Shown here: in pieces, positions 26,565 to 34,401 of the stretch
Layout: each line of letters begins with the position of its first letter
How positions within the stretch are numbered: position 1 is the stretch's first letter
NCBI RefSeq assembly: GCF_046058945.1
Contig: NZ_CP175511.1
Span: 1,302,001 to 1,366,000, forward strand
Source of the DNA: Brochothrix campestris
GTDB taxonomy: Bacteria > Bacillota > Bacilli > Lactobacillales > Listeriaceae
Reading direction: 5' to 3'
Length of the DNA stretch: 64,000 bases
Program-made: the position numbers and the translations under genes
Notes under the pieces: generated by a model
Databases searched by the model: none
What the model was told of the DNA's origin: nothing
The model's input: the letters and a program-made list of their open reading frames with translations, nothing else

Positions 26565-27100
26565 ATGTCAGCTATCACTTGTAATAATATCGCAAATCCC
26601 TCTGGAATTACAGATGAAACTATTTCTTTTCCAAAAACATGGTGTTTAACTCAGTTAATTAAAGGTGTTTTAAGCACTTGTTATTTTGGTACACTCTCTT
26701 ACACTCCCTAAAACAAATAACCTTCCAACCTATCTCTTTTTAAAGAAGCTAACGCTTCTTATGTAAAGGATGTAAAACAACCTTTATCGCTTCAACTTCG
26801 ATGGTAAAACGAAATTGTTTTATCTCCAAACGTGTCATCCAAACACTAGCTGCCGAAGGACAGTTTATTACTTCTGAAAAAGATATCGCTTTTAGACAGA
26901 GTGTTTCAACAACTACTGTTAATCGTGCTTTACACCAATGGTCGCCTCAATTCAAACCGAACTATCAAAGGCTTCCACTAGATCTTTCAATGGATGAATT
27001 CAAATCGGTAAAGAGTGCTGATAGTCAGATGCATTTTATTTGCACTGATGCGAAAAAATATGAAATCATTGATATCCTCCCATCTAGAAGATTGCATCAT
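26565..27100 (+). pseudogene. ISL3 transposase remnant (copy 1)
   Basis: Starts at ATG 26565 after GGGGG (MSAITCNNIANPSGITDET) but hits a stop after about 49 codons because of a deletion that removed the CxxC zinc-finger portion. A one-base insertion (AAGCTAACG versus AAGCAACG in copy 2) adds a frameshift. A residual open frame from 26801 encodes SMVKRNCFISKRVIQTLAAEG..., the HTH region, up to the deletion at about 27100. Nonfunctional. Confidence 0.88.
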
Positions 27101-27161
27101 CTCAGAGATTACTTTTCAAATTATTCATATGAAGCGAGAGCCTCAATAATAAACGTGCAGC

Positions 27162-27276
27162 GTCATGACGTTTGTGAAGGCGACTCTAGCGGGAAAAGTG
27201 GCAGCTGAATACCCCACAGCGGAGCGCGGAGGATGAAGCGTCACCCGCAGAAAGCGTCCTTCACAAATGTCATGAC
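27162..27276. repeat. GC-rich palindrome-bounded block inside IS copy 1
   Basis: A 115-bp segment bounded by 19-base inverted arms (27162-27180 and 27258-27276, 18 of 19 match). The interior, with GGCGACTCTAGCGGGAAAAG and CCCGCAGAAAGCG, resembles the interspersed GC-rich repeat I remember from many Bacillaceae genomes. The same block is in IS copy 2, so it is carried within the element. Confidence 0.65.
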
Positions 27277-27278
27277 TA

Positions 27279-27310
27279 CAAAAAAAGCAGCTACCAAAAA
27301 AGATAGCTGC
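27279..27310 (-). terminator. IS-borne terminator serving hemD
   Basis: GCAGCTA/TAGCTGC (27287-27310) with TTTTTTTG following on the minus strand, near the right IS end. It now lies just past hemD and can replace the terminator that the IS separated from the gene. Confidence 0.7.
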
Positions 27311-27364
27311 AAAAATGACTTATTTCACTAAATTTTGAATAACAACACTATTTGACATAGAGCC

Positions 27365-27372
27365 GCTATTTT
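27365..27372. repeat. 8-bp target duplication, right
   Basis: GCTATTTT directly after the IS right end. It contains the hemD stop codon (TAG on the minus strand, 27366-27368). Confidence 0.92.
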
Positions 27373-28073
27373 TTGTTATTTTCTAAAAAGGCACGAAAAC
27401 CACTCACATGATAAGGCTTTGCTTCATAAGTGACGCGTAAACCTTCATTTTCAATTGCCGCCGTTGTGACAGGTCCAATTGACAACAAAGCAAACGTCGG
27501 TAACAACTGACGCTCTGAGGCTGTCAGCAATGACAGAAAAGAGCTCACTGTCGACGGACTCGTTAACGTGATACAATCACCGGCTTCAAACGTAAAGGGG
27601 ATCCGTTTCGCAGGAACGACCGTATAGACGGTCGTATGGGTTAACCGACAAAGGGATGACAATGCATCTGCTAAGTCTGTCGTTGCGCGTGCAGATTGTG
27701 GCAGCCAAACCTTATCGGTTTGCTTAACCACCTGTGATACCGCTGCAACAACACCACTCGAGATGAATGAATCCGCCTCAATCACTGGTTCAATCCCATA
27801 GCCTCGCAACGCTGTCGTCGTGGCTGGCCCAATCGAAATGGCCTTAAATGTCGGGAATTGGCGCTCACCTAACACTGCTTCGACGGAGTTTTGACTTGTA
27901 AACACGATGTAATCCTCCGGAGCTAATTGGGTCAAATAGTGCTGTACCAACGTCTGCTGCTGTTTTTTTAAGGTCAAGACTGGAAAAAACAGAGGCCGAT
28001 GACCCAATTCGGTAATGAGTTCCTGTAAGCTGGTCGCTTGATGTGTCATCCGCGTTACAATGATCCGTTTCAT
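27366..28073 (-). CDS. hemD: Uroporphyrinogen-III synthase
   Basis: HemD closes and isomerises hydroxymethylbilane to uroporphyrinogen III. The family is poorly conserved, but the 235-residue protein shows the usual two-lobed pattern with IVFTSQNSVEAV, AISIGPATTTALRGYGI and, in the second half, DCITLTSPSTVSSFLSLL and LLSIGPVTTAAIENEGL. Position in the hem operon supports it. ATG 28073 has GGGAGGG upstream, 13 bp after hemB. Last gene of the operon; its stop codon lies inside the target duplication of IS copy 1. Confidence 0.9.
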   Translation of the reverse strand: MKRIIVTRMTHQATSLQELITELGHRPLFFPVLTLKKQQQTLVQHYLTQLAPEDYIVFTSQNSVEAVLGERQFPTFKAISIGPATTTALRGYGIEPVIEADSFISSGVVAAVSQVVKQTDKVWLPQSARATTDLADALSSLCRLTHTTVYTVVPAKRIPFTFEAGDCITLTSPSTVSSFLSLLTASERQLLPTFALLSIGPVTTAAIENEGLRVTYEAKPYHVSGFRAFLENNKK

Positions 28074-28086
28074 CTCATGACCCTCC

Positions 28087-29061
28087 CTAGTCTTTTGTTA
28101 ACCAGCGACAGACGTCTTTTGCGTGGTAAGTAATAATTAAGTCTGCACCTGCACGCTTCATTCCAAGCAATGTTTCCATCACAATTTTTTCTTCGTCAAC
28201 CCAGCCATTTTGAGCGGCTGCCTTAACCATCGCATATTCACCACTAACGTTGTAAGCGACAATCGGAACATCATGCGCATTACGTGTATCACGAATAATA
28301 TCCATGTAGGCCATTGCCGGTTTCACAATTAAGAAGTCAGCTCCTTCAGCGATATCTGAGGCTGCCTCGCGCATCGCTTCCCGGCGATTAGCAGGGTCCA
28401 TTTGATATGTTTTGCGGTCACCAAAACGCGGAGCACCATCAGCAGCATCACGGAATGGTCCATAATAGGCTGAGGCATATTTAACTGCATAGGACATAAT
28501 TGGAATGGCGTGATGACCAGCTTGATCGAGCGCCTCACGAATCGCAACAACGAAACCATCCATCATGTTTGATGGTGCAATGATGTCTGCCCCCGCATCG
28601 GCCTGCGAGACAGCAGTCTGTGCTAGGATTGCTAATGATTCATCATTTAAAATTGTTTCACCATCGATGAGACCGCAATGCCCATGATCGGTATACTCGC
28701 ATAAGCAGGTGTCTGCAATGACGAGTAAATCAGGATAACGTGCTTTAATATAACGCGTTGCTTCTTGAATAATACCATGCACATGAAAGGCACCTGTACC
28801 AATTGCATCTTTTTCGGCTGGTAAGCCGAATAAGATTACCGCGGGTATCGCTAACGCATTAATTTCGGCTAACTCAGCATCGATTTGATCCAGTGAATAC
28901 TGAAAAACACCTGGCATTGTTGGCACCTCGCGCTTCACGTGACGCCCTTCGACTACAAATAAAGGATAGATTAAATCTGCGCTCGCTAAACGATTTTCTT
29001 GTACCATTTGACGCATCATCGCTGTAGCGCGCAACCGACGATGTCTGTTAAACTGACTCAT
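28087..29061 (-). CDS. hemB: Delta-aminolevulinic acid dehydratase (porphobilinogen synthase)
   Basis: HemB condenses two 5-aminolevulinate molecules to porphobilinogen. Seen: RHRRLRATAMMRQMVQENRL, the zinc-binding cysteine cluster ADTCLCEYTDHGHCG, the catalytic lysine regions SYAVKYASAYYGPFRDAA and FLIVKPAMAYMDIIRD. Length 324 is typical. ATG 29061 follows GAAAGAAGG. In most Bacillales hemB follows hemD; here it precedes it. Confidence 0.96.
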   Translation of the reverse strand: MSQFNRHRRLRATAMMRQMVQENRLASADLIYPLFVVEGRHVKREVPTMPGVFQYSLDQIDAELAEINALAIPAVILFGLPAEKDAIGTGAFHVHGIIQEATRYIKARYPDLLVIADTCLCEYTDHGHCGLIDGETILNDESLAILAQTAVSQADAGADIIAPSNMMDGFVVAIREALDQAGHHAIPIMSYAVKYASAYYGPFRDAADGAPRFGDRKTYQMDPANRREAMREAASDIAEGADFLIVKPAMAYMDIIRDTRNAHDVPIVAYNVSGEYAMVKAAAQNGWVDEEKIVMETLLGMKRAGADLIITYHAKDVCRWLTKD

Positions 29062-29084
29062 TTGAATTCCTTCTTTCAGTTTTT

Positions 29085-30011
29085 TTAATCGGTGATATTA
29101 AGAGCTGCAATCATCGCAGCCGCCCCTTGTTCAAATAACTGTTTTTTAGCTTGTTGTCCCACTACCTGACTATCACTGCCACTGCTTTTACCACGAATAA
29201 CAGTTTGACCATCAGTAGCTGCCAACAAGGTTTCTAACTTAATCGTATCATGCACGAGCGTTGCATAGCCACCAATCGGCATATGACAACTGCCATCCAT
29301 CTCATTCAAAAAAGCCCGTTCTGCCAATACCGTTTTAGCTGTGTCTACCTCATGAACACTGGCTAACATTTCACGAACGAAGTCATCCTCACGACGGCAC
29401 TCAATCGCCAACGCTCCTTGACCAACGGCTGGTAAACACAGATTGGTCGGCAATGGCCACATCTCTGTCTCGTTATAGAGACCTAAACGTTTAAGACCCG
29501 CTGCTGCTAAAATAATTGCATCATATTCACCGTCACGACATTTTTGTAGGCGGGTATCCACATTCCCACGTAGCAATTTAATTTGTAGGTCAGGTCGTAC
29601 CGCCAACAGTTGCGCTTGACGTCGTAAACTACTCGTTCCAATGACTGCCTTTGATGGTAATTGTTCGAGACTAGCACCCGTCGAACTAATCAGCACATCA
29701 CGTGCGTCTTCGCGCTTCGGAATGGCACCAATCATTAAACCGGTTGGGAGTTCTGCTGGCATATCTTTCATACTATGAACGGCAATATCAATTTCACCAT
29801 TAATCAGTGCCGACTCAATCTCTTTAATAAATAAGCCTTTGCCACCAATTTTGGCGAGTGCTTGGTCGAGTCGCACATCCCCCTTCGTGACAATCACCTT
29901 CACTTCGAATGTCACTGTCGGATAACTGGCTTGTAAGGCACCAATCACATGGTTCGTCTGTGTCATTGCCAATTTTGACCGCCGTGTTCCGACGGTTACT
30001 GTTGTTCGCAT
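29085..30011 (-). CDS. hemC: Hydroxymethylbilane synthase (porphobilinogen deaminase)
   Basis: HemC polymerises four porphobilinogen units on a dipyrromethane cofactor. The start VGTRRSKLAMTQTNHV, KGDVRLDQALAKIGGKGLFIKEIE, VHSMKDMPAELP and the cofactor cysteine in DGSCHMPIGGYA (about residue 242) are diagnostic. 308 residues. It overlaps the 3' end of hemA by 16 bp, so it is translationally coupled. Confidence 0.96.
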   Translation of the reverse strand: MRTTVTVGTRRSKLAMTQTNHVIGALQASYPTVTFEVKVIVTKGDVRLDQALAKIGGKGLFIKEIESALINGEIDIAVHSMKDMPAELPTGLMIGAIPKREDARDVLISSTGASLEQLPSKAVIGTSSLRRQAQLLAVRPDLQIKLLRGNVDTRLQKCRDGEYDAIILAAAGLKRLGLYNETEMWPLPTNLCLPAVGQGALAIECRREDDFVREMLASVHEVDTAKTVLAERAFLNEMDGSCHMPIGGYATLVHDTIKLETLLAATDGQTVIRGKSSGSDSQVVGQQAKKQLFEQGAAAMIAALNITD

Positions 30012-31285
30012 CCTGTTTCCTCTCCTCTGTCGGTTTCTAGTCCAAAAAGCTGTTCAATTAAGGCTAACTTTGCTGTTGCATCATCTGCCACAGCCAACTC
30101 TTTTGTTTTTATTATCGGTTCTTTAATGATTTGATTGACAATGCTTTTTGTTAACTTGCGTATAACCTTGCGTTCATGTTCATCAAGGTCAGGTAAACGA
30201 CGTTCAAGGTTCGTCATAGTCTCTTCATATATCGCTAATGTTTTCGTCCGTAAACGATGAATCACTGGCGTCGCTTTTAAGGTTAGCTGCCACTGTGAAA
30301 AATGAGCAAGCGCTTCATTAACAAGTAACTCAACGTCTGCGATTGCCGCCATTCGCTGTGCCCTATTATCATTTGCCACAGCTTCAATCGCATCTAAATC
30401 AAAGCGTTCAATCGGTGTCAGCATCTCACAGTCAGGAGCCACATTACGGGGCAAACCTAGATCAACAATTTTTAGCGGTTGGCTGATATGTTCTAATTGC
30501 TGAGCGGTTAGAACATATTCGGTTGTTTTAACCGCACAAAAAACGACATCCTGAGACGCGATGAGTTTTGATAGCTCCTTTTGCGGTGCAACCTGCACAC
30601 CATAGCGCGCTGCCACTACTGCTGCCTTATCGAAGGTGCGGCTAACTAAGGTCACCTGTTGCATCTGAAAGCGCGGTTTTAAATAGTCGAGCACGAGCGT
30701 GCTCATCTTTCCTGCCCCGATAATTAAGAGTCGTGAGTTCGGCCACTGGTCAGCGCGTTGCTGTTCGATTAATTTAACGGCCACCGTACTAAGCGATACT
30801 GAGCCGTCGCCAATTAACGTTTCGGATTGGGCTTTTTTGCCGACCGTAATCGCTTCTTTAAATAACTCTTTCAACACCATTCCGACTGTTTCTGCCTGTT
30901 GTGCACGCTCGAAACTATCTTTTACCTGCCCAAGAATTTGTGTTTCACCGACAATCATCGACGCCAAGCTCGTACTCACCTCAAAAAGATGTTTAACGGC
31001 TAAGTCATTATCATAAAACATCACCTGCTTGGCAATTTGTTCGTAACTTTGTTCAAATAGAGCCGCTAAAAAAGCACGCACATAATAACGACCACGTTTA
31101 ACTTCATCAACGACTAAATATAATTCGGTCCGATTACACGTCGATAAAATAACATTTTCGAGTACACTATTTTGTTGATTTAATCGTTGCATCGTTGCAT
31201 CAAGCACTTCTTCATTAAGATGATAGCGTTCGCGGTCTGCAATCGACACTGCTTCGTAGTTAATCGTTGCCACAAGTACTTCCAT
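29996..31285 (-). CDS. hemA: Glutamyl-tRNA reductase
   Basis: HemA makes glutamate-1-semialdehyde from glutamyl-tRNA, the first committed step of the C5 haem route. Catalytic C50 in ILSTCNRTELY, the substrate loop MIVGETQILGQVK and the NADPH-binding LLIIGAGKMSTLVLDYL are present; the C-terminal dimerisation helix is complete (429 residues). hemX, normally next to hemA in Bacillales, is absent, and so is hemL in this cluster. ATG 31285 lies 13 bp after hemE. Confidence 0.96.
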   Translation of the reverse strand: MEVLVATINYEAVSIADRERYHLNEEVLDATMQRLNQQNSVLENVILSTCNRTELYLVVDEVKRGRYYVRAFLAALFEQSYEQIAKQVMFYDNDLAVKHLFEVSTSLASMIVGETQILGQVKDSFERAQQAETVGMVLKELFKEAITVGKKAQSETLIGDGSVSLSTVAVKLIEQQRADQWPNSRLLIIGAGKMSTLVLDYLKPRFQMQQVTLVSRTFDKAAVVAARYGVQVAPQKELSKLIASQDVVFCAVKTTEYVLTAQQLEHISQPLKIVDLGLPRNVAPDCEMLTPIERFDLDAIEAVANDNRAQRMAAIADVELLVNEALAHFSQWQLTLKATPVIHRLRTKTLAIYEETMTNLERRLPDLDEHERKVIRKLTKSIVNQIIKEPIIKTKELAVADDATAKLALIEQLFGLETDRGEETGCEQQ

Positions 31286-31298
31286 GTTTAATCCCTAC

Positions 31299-32342
31299 CT
31301 ATTCATTTTTATACGCCTGTACATATGCGGTCACTTGCTTAATGACAGCTGGGTCTGCTTCTGGGAACACACCATGTCCGAGATTAAAAATAAAGCCTGG
31401 TGCCGCTGTCCCTTGAGCCAGAATACGATCAAGCTCTGCTTTGAGCACGGGCCAAGGTGCTGTCAAATAGGCTGGATCCATGTTCCCTTGTAAGCTTTTA
31501 ATTACGCCATTAGAACGGGCAGTCGTCAACGACATCCGCCAATCCATCCCGATGACATCGAGTGGCATTTGATTCCACTCCGCCATCAGGTGGGTCGCGT
31601 GGACACCATGCATAATTGTAACTGCTGGTAATGGCTCGATTGCTGTAAGGATTTTAATAATCCCCGGTGCAATGTAACGATTGTAGTCAGTTAAACTTAA
31701 ATCACCAATCCATGAATCAAACAGTTGCACCGCACTGACACCAGCTTCAATCTGCGCTGTTAAATAAATGATGACCATCTCAGCCAGTTTCTCCATCAGT
31801 AACGCCCATTCTGTTGGGTGATTGTACATAAAGGCCTTTGTTTTTAACTTCGTTTTTGAGGGACCTCCTTCTATTAAATAACTCGCAAGCGTATACGGTG
31901 CACCTGAAAAACCAATTAAGGGAACAGTGAGCATCTCTTCTGTTAGTAAACGAATTGTCTCCAGCACATAAGGAATGTCTCGTTCTGGTTGTAGCACTGC
32001 CAACGCCTCGATATCGCTTAATGTTTTAATCGGAGTCTTAATGACCGGACCAATCCCAGGTTCGATTGTCACATCGACACCAATTCCATGTAAAGGTGTC
32101 ATAATATCTTTATATAAAACAGCCGCATCGACATTATAATTATTAACCGGTAATGCCGTCACATAGGCACACAGTTCAGGCTGATGTGTTATTTCAAACA
32201 GTGAATGTTTCGCTTTAATGGCACGGTATTCTGGTTGAGAACGGCCTGCCTGACGCATAAACCAAACCGGTACGTGTTCGGTTTTCTCACCACGTGCTGC
32301 TCGTAAAAAGGTGTCATTTGTAATCTTTTTGTTTGTTTTCAT
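31299..32342 (-). CDS. hemE: Uroporphyrinogen decarboxylase
   Basis: HemE decarboxylates the four acetate chains of uroporphyrinogen III to coproporphyrinogen III. The signature PVWFMRQAGRSQPEYR near the N-terminus, FSGAPYTLASYLIEGGPSK and GVHATHLMAEWNQMPLDVIGMDWR are clear; 347 residues. ATG 32342 follows GTAGGAGG. It leads the hem operon, an unusual place: in Bacillus and Listeria hemE normally sits with hemH and hemY. Confidence 0.96.
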   Translation of the reverse strand: MKTNKKITNDTFLRAARGEKTEHVPVWFMRQAGRSQPEYRAIKAKHSLFEITHQPELCAYVTALPVNNYNVDAAVLYKDIMTPLHGIGVDVTIEPGIGPVIKTPIKTLSDIEALAVLQPERDIPYVLETIRLLTEEMLTVPLIGFSGAPYTLASYLIEGGPSKTKLKTKAFMYNHPTEWALLMEKLAEMVIIYLTAQIEAGVSAVQLFDSWIGDLSLTDYNRYIAPGIIKILTAIEPLPAVTIMHGVHATHLMAEWNQMPLDVIGMDWRMSLTTARSNGVIKSLQGNMDPAYLTAPWPVLKAELDRILAQGTAAPGFIFNLGHGVFPEADPAVIKQVTAYVQAYKNE

Positions 32343-32373
32343 CGTTACCTCCTACTTGAACTTTCATCAACCA

Positions 32374-32401
32374 ATTATAGCAATAAACCAACGATAATCG
32401 T
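32374..32401 (-). promoter_or_regulatory. Candidate hem operon promoter with palindrome
   Basis: TATAAT (32374-32379) upstream of hemE, with TTACGA at an 18-bp spacing. The -35/spacer junction contains a perfect palindrome ACGATTATCGT (32391-32401), a possible operator of unknown factor. Confidence 0.45.
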
Positions 32402-32493
32402 AACTTTTTGACCAGATACGCGATAAGTTCGTTTTTTCGTCACATTCTTACCTCTTTGCTTTTTCCCTCGTTTATTTGATTGACTTTAACCAA

Positions 32494-32529
32494 AAAAGCC
32501 CCCCTTTTTTTAATGGGGTCTCGGCTTTT
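32494..32529 (-). terminator. Distal rny terminator hairpin
   Basis: GCC..CCCC pairs with GGGG..GGC around 32498-32528; TTTTTT follows on the minus strand. Similar in sequence to the hairpin split by IS copy 2 near rny (32791-32815 and 34380-34395), so it looks like a duplicate. Confidence 0.6.
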
Positions 32530-32790
32530 AGACAAAGTCGAATTAAATTGATTTCACTTTGAAAGTTAGTTCAAGTGACTTTGGCCGCAAGATGACTTGA
32601 CTGAAAAGAAACGTTGTTATATCCTCTCGTTTAATCAGCTAACTTCCATGAAATATCATAGAAGTTGAACGAGCTGATTTCACTTTCGTTCTAGTAGGCA
32701 CGACGAGCGCGTGACGGTGCGCGTACTTGATGGTACTTAATCCCGAGCGAGCAAGTCGTAACGACCTAGAACAACGTTTATCTTCAGTCT
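32530..32790 (+). repeat. Dispersed terminator-associated repeat, copy G
   Basis: About 261 bp, the clearest full copy: begins AGACAAAGTCGAATTAAA, has AACTTCCATG...CATAGAAGTT central hairpin, a GTTCTAG...CCTAGAAC arm pair, and ends CTTCAGTCT. It differs from the others by an insert of about 30 bp (around 32708-32740). Flanked by inverted AATGGGGTCTC (32512-32522) and GAGACCCCATT (32791-32801). Confidence 0.82.
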
Positions 32791-32809
32791 GAGACCCCAT
32801 TTTTTAAGG

Positions 32810-32817
32810 TTCTATAA
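32810..32817. repeat. Target duplication of IS copy 2, left
   Basis: TTTTTTAA; the right flank 34375-34382 reads ATTTTTAA, seven of eight matching. Confidence 0.7.
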
Positions 32818-32932
32818 TTTATGGTGTTGGTGAATTTTCACTGATGCCTATTTTTTCGCAAAAAAATAGCAACATTTTCAAAATCCCTATAATATTAAGT
32901 CACCACAACAAATTTATAAGGGGGATTCGACA

Positions 32933-34114
32933 ATGTCAGCTATCACTTTTAATAATATCGCGAATTCCTCTGGAATTACAGATGAAACTATTTCTTTTCC
33001 AAAAACATGGTGTTTAACTCAGTTAATTAAAGGTGTTTTAAGCACTTGTTATTTTGGTACACGCTCTTACACACACTCACGGTGTGCGAATTGCGGCTTT
33101 AATAATAAAACAGTTAAACTCATTAAACACGGAACTAAACTATCACGTATCACACTCCCTAAAACAAATAACCTTCCAACCTATCTCTTTTTAAAGAAGC
33201 AACGCTTCTTATGTAAAGGATGTAAAACAACCTTTATCGCTTCAACTTCGATGGTAAAACGAAATTGTTTTATCTCCAAACGTGTCATCCAAACACTAGC
33301 TGCCGAAGGACAGTTTATTACTTCTGAAAAAGATATCGCTTTTAGACAGAGTGTTTCAACAACTACTGTTAATCGTGCTTTACACCAATGGTCTCCTCAA
33401 TTCAAACCGAACTATCAAAGGCTTCCACTACATCTTTCAATGGATGAATTCAAATCGGTAAAGAGTGCTGATAGTCAGATGCGTTTTATTTGCACTGATG
33501 CGAAAAAATATGAAATCATTGATATCCTCCCATCTAGAAGATTGCATCATCGATCGTTTTCATTTGTCCCAATTAGTAACACGTTCCCTTAATCAAACAC
33601 GCATTAAACTCATGAACCGTTATGATACTTCAAACTCAGAAGATAAAAAGATTTATCGTAAACTCAAAGCGTATTGGAAATTACTTCTCAAAAACAAAAC
33701 AGACTTAAGCGATTTTGATTATCGCTATCATCGTTTATTTAACGGACAAAAAAGTTCGAGAGGAATCATCGATTACTTTATGACACTGGATGTTGAATTC
33801 AAAGAAACATACGAACTAGCACAGCAATTACTGATTGCGCTACAACACAAAAATTCCCCTGCTTACCAATCACTGATTCAGACTAAAAAACCTTTCGTTT
33901 CTTCACAACTGAAACGCAGTTTAAAAACATTAAACAAGCATTTACCTGCAATCGGAAATAGCTTTAAATACAGGATTCCAACGGGCATTTACAAGGGATC
34001 AATAACAAAATAAAAGTGATTAAACGGATTTCGTTTGGTTACCGTAACTTTTCAAATTTCAGAAACAGGATTCTACTCGGATTCAATCATAAACGCATCG
34101 CTCCCAACTCGTAA
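32933..34114 (+). pseudogene. ISL3 family transposase, disrupted (copy 2)
   Basis: From ATG 32933 (after GGGGG) the frame gives the ISL3 N-terminal zinc-finger region, CANCGFNN...KQRFLCKGCKTTF, and the HTH VSTTTVNRAL up to LPSRRLHH at about 33550. There an internal deletion removes the segment that copy 1 partly retains (LRDYFSNYSYEARA) and shifts frame; the rest, RFHLSQLVTRSLNQTRIKLMNRYD..., continues in the frame ending 34013. A further one-base shift near 33973 separates the true C-terminus NGHLQGINNKIKVIKRISFGYRNF...KRIAPNS, ending at TAA 34114. Part of the DDE catalytic core is missing, so it cannot be active. Confidence 0.9.
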
Positions 34115-34172
34115 TTAATTGACTCTTTTACTGTCTTTTAATACGCGAAAACCTCAATAATAAACGTGCAGC

Positions 34173-34288
34173 GTCATGACGTTTGTGAAGGCGACTCTAG
34201 CGGGAAAAGTGCCCGCTGAATACCCCAAGCGGAGCGCAGAAGATGAAGGGTCACCCGCAGAAAGCGTCCTTCACATTAGGAATGACTA
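34173..34288. repeat. GC-rich palindrome-bounded block inside IS copy 2
   Basis: Same block as in copy 1: GTCATGACGTTTGTGAAGG on the left and a degraded CCTTCACATTAGGAATGAC on the right, around a GC-rich interior with CCCGCAGAAAGCG. The right arm has diverged in this copy. Confidence 0.6.
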
Positions 34289-34289
34289 C

Positions 34290-34322
34290 AAAAAAAGCAG
34301 CTACCAAAAAAGGTAGCTGCAA
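34290..34322 (-). terminator. IS-borne terminator behind rny
   Basis: GCAGCTA/TAGCTGC around 34299-34321 with TTTTTTTG on the minus strand; homologous to 27279-27310. It lies about 80 bp past the rny stop. Confidence 0.65.
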
Positions 34323-34401
34323 AAATGACTTATTTTACTAAATTTTGAATAACAACACTATCTGACATAGAGCCATTTTTAAATGGGGTCTTTTTCATAT
34401 C

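Larger units (their letters stand above)
26440..27364 (+). mobile_element. ISL3-family element, deleted copy 1
   Basis: A 925-bp decayed IS. Left end starts GGTTCTATAATTTATGGTGTTG and right end (complement) GGCTCTATGTCAAATAGTGTTG, imperfect terminal repeats of ISL3 type. Perfect 8-bp target duplications flank it. Compared with copy 2 it has lost about 85 bp near the transposase zinc-finger region and over 500 bp of the C-terminal half, and has a one-base insertion near 26749. Inserted in the shared lexA/hemD terminator. Confidence 0.92.
32818..34374 (+). mobile_element. ISL3-family element, decayed copy 2
   Basis: A 1557-bp element with the same ends as copy 1 (GGTTCTATAATTTATGG left; GGCTCTATGTCAGATAG right on the complement) and the same orientation. 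It entered the terminator hairpin behind rny, splitting GACCCCATTTTTT from AAATGGGGTC. Transposase is broken by an internal deletion and a second frameshift. Nearly identical to copy 1 where both remain. Confidence 0.92.

Noticed and set aside
26801..27208. 135-codon frame as a separate gene
   Set aside because: It is the middle of the broken ISL3 transposase that runs into the GC-rich block after a deletion; no ribosome site.
26440..34374. Haem genes as a composite transposon between two IS copies
   Set aside because: Each copy has its own target duplication and the outermost flanks do not match, so they inserted independently.
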